DNA of 64,000 nt from Blasia pusilla (Eukaryota; Marchantiophyta; Marchantiopsida; Blasiales): NCBI GenBank assembly GCA_050084515.1, contig CM114272.1:45942001-46006000 (forward strand), read 5' to 3'. Below are positions 12,050 through 23,065 of this stretch, one piece after another. The notes under the pieces were generated by a model that made no database searches, was not told where the DNA came from, and worked only from the letters and a program-made list of their open reading frames with translations. Made by a program: the position numbers and the translations under genes. The stretch's first letter is position 1; each line of letters begins with the position of its first letter.

Positions 12050-13403
12050 TGACCGTGCTAGGGCGAAAACTCCTTCGAAATGGGCACGCCGCCTGGAAGG
12101 TGCATGGGGTTGCTGAGGAGGTGGCAGTGGACCTCCTCATTGCAGATTTTCCATAAAAAATGAGTATCCACTCAGATCGCGACGAATCAAGTCCGGGTAA
12201 GTTCACTTTTTTAACGAATTGAGATGGTTTAGAAATACAACCCGTCGGAGTCTGAAAGGTTGCATCTCTATATGCAACCCGTCGGAACCCAATATGTTAC
12301 AAACTCACCTTCTAGTCCCCAGTGATTGCCACCCGTCGGAACAAGACGGGTTGCAAGTAGAATTGCCTTTTCACTTGTGTCTGTAGTGATGCAACCCGTC
12401 TAAAAGAGATGGGTTGCAAATTCACCTACGTGTCTCCAGTGATTGCAACCCGTCGAAACGCAATGGGTTGCAAGTAGCATTGCTTTTCTACTTGTATCTG
12501 GAGTGATGCAACCCGTCTGAAAGCGACGGGTTGCTCTCATATTAGGAGGTTCTCAACTATGAACAATTCGATCGATTTGTAAGCCAATTTTCGGACTCCG
12601 ACAGGTTGCGGTTGTGTCCAGCTAAATGAGCAACATGTCGGCTTCTGACGGGTTGCTCATAGGCAAAGAATACTCTTAGAGTTGTAAAGAAACCCGTCGG
12701 AGTCCGACAGATTGTTGTTTTGTCAGGCCTATAGGCCAAGTTCCGACGGGTTGCTAATAAGTGGGGACTAGTAAGACGGGTTGAAAAGCAACCCGTCGGA
12801 CTTCGACATGTTGCTAGTGTGTCTAGCCAAATGAGCAACACGTCGGATCTTGATGGGTTGCACATTGTGTCACTTTATGGAGAGTAGACCAACAGTCTAC
12901 TACCTTTTTCTTTTTGCTGACATTATTTTCCACCTGCTTGTTCACAGATGGACCACTCATTTGTCTACTACTTTGTAAGACCCGAGCACAACTTCAAGTT
13001 GTTCCAGATCCTGGATCCACTGGATCCATGGTCTGATGGGTACAACTTACTTAGTCTCTACAATTCCCCCCCGGGAATTTTCATGCAGGAAGGGACCCCC
13101 TTTCTTGGAGGAAGGGAGAAGTCACCTGCCTTGATGCAAATGCTCATGGGGCTCTGCTGGAGGCCGGTTGACTTGGTCTTTGACTTAGTGGGCCTATCAA
13201 GGGTGAGTATTAGAGGCGTCTGGCAAAGTGGCAGGAACATTCTCTACCTTGAGGGAAGGCCAAAAATTTTCGAACTTTGCAAAGAGGCAAAGGCGGATTA
13301 CGAGAGGCTAGTGGGACTATACAACTCGCTTCCAAAGCCAACTACTCCAGCTCCACAACCACCATTGATAGTGACACCATCGTCACTTCCTACAATTCCT
13401 TAA
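12050..13403 (+). pseudogene. Beta-class-like DNA amino-methyltransferase remnant (motif IV ... motif I)
   Basis: The upstream exon ends with VDLLIADFP, followed by a TAA and KMS. This fits the catalytic DPPY motif (motif IV) of N6-adenine or N4-cytosine methyltransferases after C-to-T decay. After the intron, 12948-13403 encodes GGREKSPALMQMLMGLC and RPVDLVFDLVGLSRVS, then WQSGRNILYLEG. This matches the EKP, FxGxG (motif I, S-adenosylmethionine binding) and GR...ExD blocks of the same superfamily. Motif IV before motif I is the beta-class order. The glycine-rich loop is mutated (VGLSR), so this copy should be inactive. The two exons do not join cleanly in frame as I read them. Confidence 0.5.
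12238..12860 (+). repeat. Palindrome cluster 3, in cargo intron 12197-12947
   Basis: About 12 copies are spaced 35-65 bases apart, between the donor CCGG|GTAAGT and the acceptor TTCACAG. Several have divergent centres (for example GTCGAAACGCAATGGG). Two stretches near 12330-12540 look locally duplicated together with their spacers. Confidence 0.88.
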
Positions 13404-13488
13404 ATTGGGAGGGAAAAGTCGACAACAATTACAGAAGAGCTCTCAGATGATGACGAGTGAGTTCAAAGATTTATCGGATCCAGCTTGA

Positions 13489-13830
13489 TTGAAGCATTTT
13501 GGAGTTCTGGTTTCCAAGGGCGGAGCACATATTGATACTGGATGGGTGTCACCTTGTAGAGTATACAAGATTTACTGTCAAGGAAGGCGTTGGGACTCAA
13601 ATCATCTTACATGGGACCGTTATGGTGTACCTAGGGGGGTGAGGGGGAGGGGGGCAAGGCTCTTGAATTCCTCAACGTTTACAATCCCCGTCTACAATCG
13701 GCCAGAGGAGCCACTTGTACCCCAAGACATTCCTTTTGTACAGGAACCTAGGAGAGTTAGGAGTAAATTTGTAGATAATGAGGCTGAAGAAATCATCAAA
13801 TTTACATTTCCGAGCTTTCCTCCGATGTAA
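13489..13830 (+). pseudogene. Conserved C-terminal block of the cargo gene
   Basis: The reading contains RVYKIYCQGRRWDS, LTWDRYGVPRG, FTIPVYNRPEEPL and RRVRSKFVDNEAEEII. The same block occurs at 33590-33848 in the beta copy. It follows the methyltransferase region at about 13445-13490 through an acidic stretch. No known domain is recognised. Confidence 0.5.
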
Positions 13831-13937
13831 TAAAGGACAAGAAGTTTTTGCACCATGATGGTTTTTGTAAACTTTTTCTGAATTGTTGTTCGTTCTTGTT
13901 GATTGTGTTGGTCTATCTACTTGATGTTGTTTATTTT

Positions 13938-15127
13938 GCAACCCGTCACATTCTGACAGATTGCAAATCAAGGAACCAAGGACTATCGGATTACGATGTG
14001 GTTGCAAACTGGGGCTGTGGTTTGCAACCATAAAAATGAGGGACCAATGAGCGAGTTTGGAATTTCTCGGATTCTCATAAGTTGCAGTTCCTGCACAAGG
14101 TTTGCAACCCCTTGGAAATCGACAGGTTACAAACCAAGAACTAAGTTTGCGACATGTGGAATTCTAAGAAGTTACAAACTGATGATTGCTTGCTATTGCA
14201 ACGCGTCGGTTTCCGATGGGTTGTTTGTCTGTAGGTAGCGAGTGGAGATAAAAAAATTTCTTCTCTGGGGCATGTCTATAATGTTTTCGTGATTGATTTG
14301 AATGGTCTGTGATTTTTTTTCTGTGAACCTGTCGCAGGTCGACTGGTTGGAAGCCAAAAATGGAACTTGGATGACTACAAATGTATGCACAAATTCTCGT
14401 GTTTTGTGATATTTGTAGACTAGGTTGACAAAGTTACTGCAGGGACTCTCTTGCAACCTTTTTTTTAAACCCCATTTTCTGTCATCCATTCAGGCAACTT
14501 GTCGGATTCCGACAAGTTGGCTGCTTGAGTGATTTTCTTTTCCTGTTAGTCCAACTTTTCAGGCAGTCTGGCAGGCTTCTTCACTTTTTCCTCGTTCTAC
14601 CATTATCTTCACACCATTCTTCTCTAACACGTTATCTCTGAGACGTGTTGGATTCCTACTACCTATCAGATTCCGACAAGTTGCATGACTCAGGTTGATT
14701 CCCTTATGATCGTTCCATTTTTTGGGTTTTCTATTCTTTATTCAGCTCTTTTGTATCTTCCACTTTTGACGTCCTCCTATACACTCCTGAAGTCTGCCAT
14801 AATACTAGCCCAACTCTTCCATGCATGCCTACCTAAGGTGACTCTAGGAACATCTTCTTGATTGATACCACGTCTTGCAACAAGTCTGATTCAGAGAGGT
14901 TGCATAGGTTCAAACTTATCAGAGGAAACCCCTAGTAACAACTTTGTCCTTTTTTTTCCTTATCTTCCAACCTGTCGGATTCCGATGGGTTGGAAGATAA
15001 ACACAAAAAAGATAGTGCTTGCAAGATGTCGGATTTTGACAGGTTGCAAGCGCGTTGACTGATTCTTTTTTTGTTTGCACCATGGACTTATCATATCTTC
15101 TAACCTGTCAGATTCTGATGGGTTGTA
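13938..15127 (+). repeat. Palindrome cluster 4, 3' of the cargo gene
   Basis: About 11 more widely spaced and more decayed copies. The copy at about 14494-14518 has both arms changed in a matching way (CAACTTGTCGGA and TCCGACAAGTTG). Confidence 0.85.
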
Positions 15128-15655
15128 GGGAAAAATGGAATCACTTATCAAGATCCTTATTCAAATGGATGTGAAGTTTCCAAAACTTTGGAAGATGGCA
15201 TGCAAGCTGGGAAGAATGCTAATATCGTTTACTCTTGCTCCCCCATTTCCTTCAAAGCATACCTATGGAATATTTGATTTTCTTAGAGGTTGCAAGCTTA
15301 GGTACTCTAATTCCCTTGCAAAAAGGAAATCTCAACATTGTCATTTCTCACAATTTATTACCATAATTTTCAATTCATTCTCCGCAACTCCCAACCTCGT
15401 TTCCTTCATTGTAGTCCCGTTAGAATCACAAGTCTGTCATAACTGGTTGTTAGATTTTCACAAAGTGTTGGGGATGAGGGTAGGAGTCTTGGATAAAGAG
15501 CCCACTGTGGTGCACTTCTTACTCTTTGAAAATTTTCTTTGATTTGAAGTAGGGAAGAAACCTCAAAAATTAAAGAAAGTTTTGAAGAGGGTTTAAGGAT
15601 TTGGCACTTTTTTTTGGAGAGAGACTCTCCTCTCTTACTCTCTCATGTCAGAATA
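15128..15655 (+). mobile_element. Right end of the MULE-type element carrying cargo alpha
   Basis: The last part (about 15580-15655) reads TTTTTTTTGGAGAGAGACTC and TACTCTCTCATGTCAGAATACC. The right end of the complete element at 34785-34857 has the same organisation, ending in GCTAGAATACC. No gene is recognised in 15135-15540. The left half of this element (transposase side) is missing; Ty3 sequence abuts the cargo at about 8800. Confidence 0.65.
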
Positions 15656-15656
15656 C

Positions 15657-15757
<101 letters not shown>

Positions 15758-15802
15758 TTGTGAGAGATTTTATTGATTTACAAAGAGAGAATGAGCTCTC
15801 AA

Positions 15803-16786
15803 CCGCTGTACTTGATCATCCCAAACCAAGCCAAACCCGGCCTTCTTGAATGCATAGAGCAAGAAAACTCACAAATATGGGAAAGGTTGCCCATAGCATG
15901 TTGCATCTTTTTGACCACAGTCAACGGCGGTCGATCATCATGCCTCACTGTTTGTGATTGACGACCTGGATCCTGAATAGTACACCAACAAATAGGTGGG
16001 GTAGTCCACTCTAGCATATGTCCTCTGCAATATCTCATATAGCACCAAGTTGGTCCATCAAAGACGCGGGCGATGTGCTCATGAACCTAGACTCGCCGCA
16101 TCCAAAAATACTTCAAGACCAATCCAGGCCCGCACCTTATGTGCACTCGTTATCACTCGGGAACTTAAATCGCCCAAAATTGACACATTCCCCAGAATGA
16201 CGCTGGAGAATAGGATGGATGCTCATATAAGTGTCGTAAGATCCTCATTGTCTCCCAAAACAAGCTGGATCCAATATTAGCCAACCTGGTACCTCATCAT
16301 GCACTCGATTGGCCCTAACACGGCCAACCCGCAATGACCAAATCTATGGAACCCCTATACGGAGGACGCATACAACAAGTCTGGAAATCAAGGGCGTAAT
16401 CACACCACATTGTGAAGTGAAGTGCGCCTTGCAACATCATCTATCTCAACATACAAGTACTACTGCACACACACGTTTGCATGCAAAACAACAGCTAACC
16501 CAATGCTAATCCCTCCAAAGAGATCCAACACCCAAATAACCTCCTCTAGGATATGCCACACAATCGGTGTGGTGTTCAAGGGGGTCATAGTAGCACTCCG
16601 GGCTAGCTCGGGTTCCTCTGACCCATCATGCTTTAGTGCAAATGCCTCACTCCACGCCGTCTGCACTTGCTCATCGGTCAAGCGTCAAAGCTCCTCACTC
16701 CAGCCCCACAACAACACCTCTCCTCCACCAAATGATATTGCTATTATAATGCTCCTCTCCCTGGAAGAGTCAACCACAAGTGCTGA
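15803..16786 (-). pseudogene. Second copy of the Ty3-encoded DNMT3-like cytosine methyltransferase (fragment)
   Basis: Read on the minus strand, this is homologous to 38240-39640 of the larger Ty3 element. It contains the linker IVWHILEEVIW, motif I as VLDLFGGISIGLA (about 16500-16550), motif IV as VIAGWPC followed by TAG and GQSS (about 16300-16330), and the late block QTVRHDDRPPLTVV (about 15925-15970). Motifs IX and X and all other pol domains are missing. The region between motifs I and IV is shorter than in the other copy. It keeps the Trp codon before motif I that is TGA in the other copy, and has TAG where the other has CAG. Confidence 0.8.
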
Positions 16787-17162
16787 TGGGACCTAGCCGT
16801 TCGAGGGCTCCGGTAGTCCCTACGACCGGCTATCGATGTCGCGGGGCTTGCCCTAGCCGATCTCTTTCCACTGCGACCTAGTGACGTGGGCGGTATTGCG
16901 TCACCGTCTTGGACCAAACTGGCCCGCGCCCTATCGCCAACTTTCGCTAAGGAGCTCGGGTGCGCTAGTTTCGTGTTGTGTTCCAAGTACAACCGCCGTC
17001 CCTTATTACCGCGATCGCACTTTACAGTTGGTCTATTTCCGCCGCGTTAAGGTCTACCGTTGACTCCATATGGCCGCGATCGCATTGAGCCAACCATTGT
17101 TGTCTAGCCGACGACCCTCCCCTCTGCCATCCGTCCTTGACTGTCAGTCTTGCTGCGTCCGT
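16787..17162. other. GC-rich spacer
   Basis: About 375 bases, rich in CpG, between the DNMT fragment and the left end of MULE copy II. No coding similarity or repeat family is recognised. Confidence 0.4.
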
Positions 17163-17549
17163 GAGGTGCGATAAGAGGAGAGGAAGAGAGTAGAGAGGAA
17201 ACTACCTTCAACCCAAAGAGATACATTTTTTTGAAGAGAGTTTCCGTTGGGTTGAAGAGAGGAAGTTTTTTTGGGGAACATTTTTGTTCTCTGTGCTTAG
17301 TCACTCCCATAGATTGGCATTTTCTCTTCCACATTCTGGCAACCCGTCGAAATCCGACAGGTTGAAAGTTGCACAAATTTTTTAAAAAAACTTGAAAAAT
17401 CATTGGAATCACAAATGTGGAACAAATCACTTTTTCCATCCAAGGTCTGAAAAAAGTTCATCATTTTTCCATAGCTGATTATAGTTCAAGCTCATAGTGA
17501 ACATTTTGGCACTTTAAAGTACAATCTAAGACCTCATTTTGCATCCTCA

Positions 17550-20500
17550 AAGTGATTTCTTTAAAATACTTCGCACTTCTTTGAGGGAAAAAATTGGTTG
17601 GTGGATTCCTACTCCTACCTCCGACTCTCTTAAAACTACAAGCAACACATAATACATGTGCTTACAAGGGAAATACCTTTTCCCACTTTTCTCTCTTTGG
17701 ACGAAATCATCATAGGAACATGTGGAAAAGCAACAGATGTGTACCACATACACCCCTGTGACACCTGAATTCACAGTGTTGTTCCTAAACCAATACATTC
17801 TTCCTATTCCATTGCCACTATGAACATCTTTTGTGGCGATGATTTCCATGTTTGCCTCCCAAGCTGATGCGATTCACTTTGCTCTCTCCACCATTGGCCT
17901 ACATATTATGTTTCTTTTGACCCCATTTCTAGACTCAAACAGAAATAGTGGATTGAGATCATCCACCTTCTCCGGGTACATGTTGATATCAATCTTGGGT
18001 TGAATCTAAAATGCGAAGGTCTCTGAAATGCAAACATGCTCCAAAATCCCTCCGTCTACGAGTCTGAAATCGGCACTTGTAAGATTGTCCACTTCCTCTT
18101 GAGTGCAATTGGTACCTGCAGCAATGGGCCAAATTGTGGAGGTATTTCCAAGAGCTCCAATGGCAGCCAGATAAGACTTTCGGAAAGCGCATGATTCATT
18201 TGGGCAGAAGAAGTACTTCAATTGATCCCTCGTCTTGGTGAAACGATCAAAGGTTTTGAACCCCCAGAAGCCTGGAAATTGTCATTCAGTCCTTATACAA
18301 TTCTTATTCAGGAAAGTGCCGCAGGTTCTCTTAATGCCATCGGATCCTGCCATGCAAGTGGGTCCACCTCCAAGGTTGTTTCAAGATATATGCCACCTTT
18401 TGAGGTTGCAATCCACCTCAATGACCGGAATCCCATATTGTTGAACTACCCTAGAGTTCGGATGTTGCAAAGTTCGAGCAACATAGGGATTTTCAAATAA
18501 AACATTCAGAGATTTTTGAGAAGTTACTTTTACTCAAATTTGGGAGCAATCCGGTGTCTTCGAATACTCGGCGGCGTAATTTCTTCATCCAAATCAATCA
18601 CCGGATTCGTTCCTCGATGCTGCCACTTGACTTGCCTTAAGTCAAGATACTTATTTGGTCTCCAGGAGTCTCGCTCAGACTCTCTACCACCATCTGTATG
18701 GGACGTCTTGAAACATGCCCACGAATATCCCCACCAATGTGGACGTCTTGCTCAAGGGGAGTTCGGGCTACACACTGATTGAAGGCTTCCACATACAATT
18801 TCTCATCACCATATCTCACAGCGACCCTAACATAGAGCTCGTGAATCGAAGGTCCCTTTCCTTTGGTTATGCTTTTTGTGAGGAGATATGGGATGCTACA
18901 GACTGTAGCATTGCCCTCGCCTAGTCTTGTTGGCATGCCTCCAGGAGTGAAATTATTTGGCATGCTTGTGACCCCGAGGCTTGTGACGACCTCCAGGAGG
19001 AATGAACACTCTCGGCTCCACTTGTGTTGGGATAGAAGGCATTTTCATGAATGTTCAATCCTTGGAACGACGAAAATATGAATGGGAAAAGGGAATGGAA
19101 AAAGCTCTATAAGCAAAGAAAATAGCAACATGTTGGAAATTGACGGGTTTCAAGTTGGAGGCATCCAATGAATGTCTCTGCAACCCTTGGGTTTCCGACG
19201 TGTTGCAACACCCAAGAACCTCCTACTGCAACACGTTGGAGTTCAACGGGTTGCAAGTAACATTGGACACTCCGGCCTAAAAAATCCATGTGCAACCTGT
19301 CGGAATCCGACGGTTTGCACATGGATTTTCCAGCCTTCGACTTGCAACCGGTTGCAAGTTGGAGGCATCCCTGGAATGTTTGTGCAACCCGTCGGTTTCT
19401 GACGGGTTGCAGCACCCAGGAACTTCCTATTGCAACACGTCAGAATCGGATGGGTTGCAAGTAGGAGGCCAGTCCGGTCTAAAAAATCCATGTGCAACCT
19501 GTCGCATTCCGTTGGCTTGCAAGAAGTGTCGACACACGAAGCTCTGTAACCTGTTGGAATTTGACAGGTTCCACTTAACCTGCATTGATTCAACTTGTGT
19601 GAATCAGACAAGTTGCAGAGTGAGTTAACTCGCAGCTTGCAACTTGCAATCCGTCGGGGTCCAGTTATTTGCAGACCAAGTATACTTGCAACTTGCAACC
19701 CGTCGGGATTCGATGGGTTGCAGACTAATGCAACATGTCGGGTTCCAACGGGTTGTACACTCAGGAAACCAGTTGTATCCGACGGGTTGCTTGGCTTCTG
19801 CAATTTTGAATTCCCTATCATTTCAAAGGGTTGCAACTTGAGCTGCAACTTTTCAAATAAGTCTCAGCATGAGCTCGAAAGGAGGAAATACTGAACTCAC
19901 CTGCCGCATGACTTTTCCCATTGTCTCATTCGTACGGTCCACCAACTAAGCCAAGAGCACAACTCTTTGTACTTCCCCTCAATCGCATGCTTCCTCCTCC
20001 AACCATGAAGTTCTTCTTGGCACTCCATGGCCTGTTTCAAGGTTTTTCTGTCCTTGCGGCGTTGGAGTAGAGCGACATGCTATGTTATCTTATTCTCCTT
20101 GATGCAAGATTTGGTGTACCGGTGTACGGGGTCACAGACTGTTGCCAATGGAAAGCATCCAGCCTTTCCCTCTCTGGTTGAACTTCTCCACCCCATAACA
20201 CTTCCGTGATAGCAATCCATCCCGGTTGTGCATTTTCTGCCATGATTCCATAAGTTTCTGGAGGTGGCCTTTTGTTTTCCTTCACCACCTCCAATAAGAG
20301 TAACCAACACATCTTCAAACTGTCAACGTCTTCTACTTTTACCTCATAGACAAATATGGTTTTGAGTCCCTTCTCCATATGGTCGTAAACCTGAGCACCC
20401 ATGGTCAACCATCCAACCATCAAAGCTTACCTAGCTGCCGTAAAGATCTTCCCCTTCCCTCATTCGATCAATAAGATCGAGGCCATTGCACGGCCCTGTC

Positions 20501-21873
20501 GTTGACATTTTGAAGACAAAAGCTCTAGATCCCTCGCCTCCTTGGCCCATTAACTTCCATCTCTGAATAAATGGAAATTTGGAGTTAGCCTTGATTTTGG
20601 AAATGCTATCCATTTTGGCCGTCTTTCCATCAAGTACTCATATTTGACGCATCAAGTTCCTGAAGCATTCAGGAACCCTGAAGGTTTTCCCATAGTTGTT
20701 TCTCCTTAGCAGCCGTGATCTCGCCCTGGCCAGGGATTCCAAGATGTTGTTCATAAATTTGTGATGCTTTTGTCAACTTGATCACTCCGGGCTTTGATCC
20801 CCGGGAGTTTCTATATACCTCAGCCACTCTCTTTGCCACATCCACCTTGATGTGTCTCTGAATTCAACCGATAACATGATGAGTGTGGGAGCCAACATGA
20901 TTTGCCAGCCTGGTGTACTCGGACGCAGAACGGTGATCTTGCACAATGAAAAATATGTATGTTGGACACGCTCCAACGCAGAATGGGGATGTCTGACAAT
21001 GAGGACCTTAATGGCCTCCCGGCGGTATGGTCGCACCCACCTCATATGGAGTTTCTGCATTCTTTGGTGGGAATTATGACGTATTGACTCGCCCATTGCG
21101 CTCTAGATACGGGCAGCCTGGACTTCTACACTCCAAGGCTCCAACACATTGGCGGCGAGAAACAATCCATGGACCACGTGGAATTGAAGCACTAGTCCGT
21201 TGAAGCCTACACCATCGATGACAGTAAGACTTTTTGTCCATACCCTTCAAGCGTCCTCCATCTTTCTTTTGAGCAGGACCAGCAAGTGGAGGAAACTCAA
21301 AAATGCAATTACCATCAACTTGTCCACAAGAATGTGCTTGAACATTTTAAAGGGAAGACACGACAACAAACTACTTCCCAAAACTCACAACAGGAACGAG
21401 TAGGCTAAGGCAGGGTCCGGTTGGTGTCCAGTGAGGTCGACCACATCCGGAATCTCTTCAGGAAGTACAACATCATTACGAACGTGTGAAGTTGGAGTCA
21501 ATGTTGGATCTATAGAGCTGGGAATGGCAAACGTTGAGCTTGGTGCACTAGGAAATTGCAGACCGTCTACTTGGGAAACAGAAGGCTTTAGACGCAAGCC
21601 ATTAACTTTTTATTGACTATTTGTGTGAGGTAGGAGATTCCATGCTTTAGAGTCTCCAATCATTGGCTAGACTGTCTCACCTACAACGTCCTCCATACCG
21701 TCCACCCTAACATCCTTGGAAACAAAGATTGTTCCAATTTGGAGAAGAATTTGTAGTGATAGGAAATTTTCATCCACTAATATGTAAGACTCACGAGCTT
21801 GCGATCGAATTATTTCTAATTGAGGAAGGGCCGCTAGTTCACTGCCACAGGTGAGTTTCACATAATTATCCAT
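17550..21873 (-). pseudogene. MULE transposase, copy II, degenerate
   Basis: It starts with MDNYVKLTCG (21873), as copy III does. The order is N-terminal region, Cys/His-rich zinc-finger region (about 20900-21100), catalytic region (KTIFVYEVKVEDVDSLKMCW, then AENAQPGWIAI, 20085-20423) and intron (donor GCGGCAG|GTGAGTTC near 19900). The C-terminal exon ends in a SWIM-like finger at 17680-17740 (CSYDDF ... CKHMYY, with the second Cys changed to Tyr). The second catalytic Asp position reads AEN instead of ADN. Many stops; inactive. Confidence 0.75.
19150..19795 (-). repeat. Palindrome cluster 5, inside transposase intron of copy II
   Basis: About 12 palindromes are spaced 35-65 bases apart within the intron between about 19900 (donor) and 19070 (acceptor). 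The copies at 19293 and 19384 are the best preserved. Confidence 0.88.
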
Positions 21874-21897
21874 TTGTAGATAATTCCAATGGGAGGA

Positions 21898-21925
21898 GAA
21901 TGAGAATGAGAATGAGAATGAGAAT
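21898..21925. repeat. (GAGAAT)n short tandem repeat upstream of the transposase start
   Basis: Four to five GAGAAT-like units lie just upstream of the copy II start codon. The same repeat occurs at 30644-30674 at the same place in copy III, so it is part of the element leader. Confidence 0.85.
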
Positions 21926-22089
21926 GTTTAATTTAGAGTGAATAGTGACCGTTATTCTCCTGACACGAATCGACTAACAAGCTGTTGGTTGGTAGGTGAG
22001 ATTTTATGATGCTATGGATTCCCCAAGGATTGATCAAGTTGCAAGTGTCCGGATTGCCTTAGGTTAATCAGCGATTAACGAGGTTAGTT

Positions 22090-22970
22090 CAACCTGTCAG
22101 AGTCCGACAAGTTGCAACCCGTGTGCGTTTGACTCAAAAAAGTTGCAACCCGTGAGACGTAGATGGGTTGCAAAGCCACGGAGTCTGTCTGGTTGGAAAC
22201 AAACTGTTTCCGCCACTTACAACCCGTCAGAGTCCGAGTGCGACTTGCAACCCGTCGGAGTCCGTTGGGTTGAATGGGGTTCTCGATCGGTACCCCCTGC
22301 CCGTGCAACCTGTCTAGTTCTGTCAGAGTCGGGATGCACGGGGACCTTGGATGGATTTCCTACCGCAACCCGTCTGACTCCGACGGGTTGCACAGGGACC
22401 TCGTCTCGATTTCCCTTGTCGAGGGAACCGGGCAACCCGTCGAGGACCGACGGATTGCTCGGGGACCTTGCCTCGATTTCGCCTTGTCGAGGGAAGTGTG
22501 CAACCCGTCATAGACCGACGAGTTGCTCGGGGACCGGGAGTTGGTATTCTGGCATGAGAGAGGACGAGACGAGAGTCTCTCTTAAAAAAAAGGCACAAAA
22601 GGGAAAAAAAACCGAAACTCTCTTCAAAAAATATGAAGATTATGCATAATAAGTGAGTAATTTTTTTGGATATTTTTTTTGAAGAGAGGAAACTTAGTGC
22701 AACATGTCGGATTCCGACGGATTGCAATTTTTTGGTTTTTTCTTCTTCTTTTTTGGTTAAGGAAAAATTTTCTTTTTTTGGGGTTTTTTTAACGTTTGCA
22801 ACCCGTCGGATTCCAACAGGTTGCTTTCTAGGCATCATGGCGACTTGTTGGAGTCCGACGGGTTGCAAAGGTACGAAAATGTACCCCCAAAAAAATTCAA
22901 ATTTTTTTCACCACCCAATTTTTTGGAAAAAAATTTCCTTTTCAACTTGTCTCTCCAACCTGTCGGAAAC
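22090..22970. repeat. Palindrome cluster 6, upstream of transposase copy II
   Basis: About 11 palindromes lie in the region that, in the complete element, separates the divergently oriented transposase and cargo genes. Intervals are 50-100 bases. Between 22560 and 22690 there are poly-A/poly-T-rich and GAAGAGAG sequences typical of the element ends. Confidence 0.88.
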
Positions 22971-23065
22971 TCTCTTCAAACCAAGAGAGCCCTAGGGGTT
23001 GGCCATATCTTCCTCTCTCGTCTCTTCCTATCTCCTATCTCCTCTCTTCCTCTCTTTGTGGATAG

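Larger units (their letters stand above)
8808..13830 (+). pseudogene. MULE cargo gene alpha: ParB-like domain plus amino-methyltransferase-like domain, several exons
   Basis: A multi-exon gene lies in the cargo half of a MULE-type element. Visible exons: about 8808-8916 (FYWINEFLVDLPASVPQLL), 9005-9477 (ParB-like), one from 10562 to about 11000, one or more ending at 12196 with a DPPY-like motif, and one from 12948 (methyltransferase C-terminal half). Introns have GT/AG borders: GTATGA-GGCAG at 8917-9004, GTAAGT-TTGCAG at 9478-10561, GTAAGT-CACAG at 12197-12947. The three long non-coding parts are filled with the palindromes. A related gene at 31930-33848 (beta) shares the first exon type, the 10562 exon and the C-terminal block, so this is element cargo rather than a chance neighbour. 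Stops (TAG at 9014, TGA in the 10562 exon where beta has TGG) make this copy a pseudogene. Confidence 0.6.
17163..23065 (-). mobile_element. MULE-type DNA transposon, copy II
   Basis: The left end begins GAGGTGCGATAAGAGGAGAG at 17163, matching the 26201 terminus of copy III. The order from this end is subterminal GAAGAGAG repeats, C-terminal exon, intron with palindromes, N-terminal exons (start codon 21873), palindromic upstream region, and a right end rich in CCTCTCTTCC (about 22985-23065). The cargo gene is absent, so this is an internally deleted derivative. No matching target duplication was found. Confidence 0.7.

Noticed and set aside
17163-23065. MULE copy II as a complete element with target duplication
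   Set aside because: I could not find a matching 8-11 base repeat at the right end, and the cargo half is missing.
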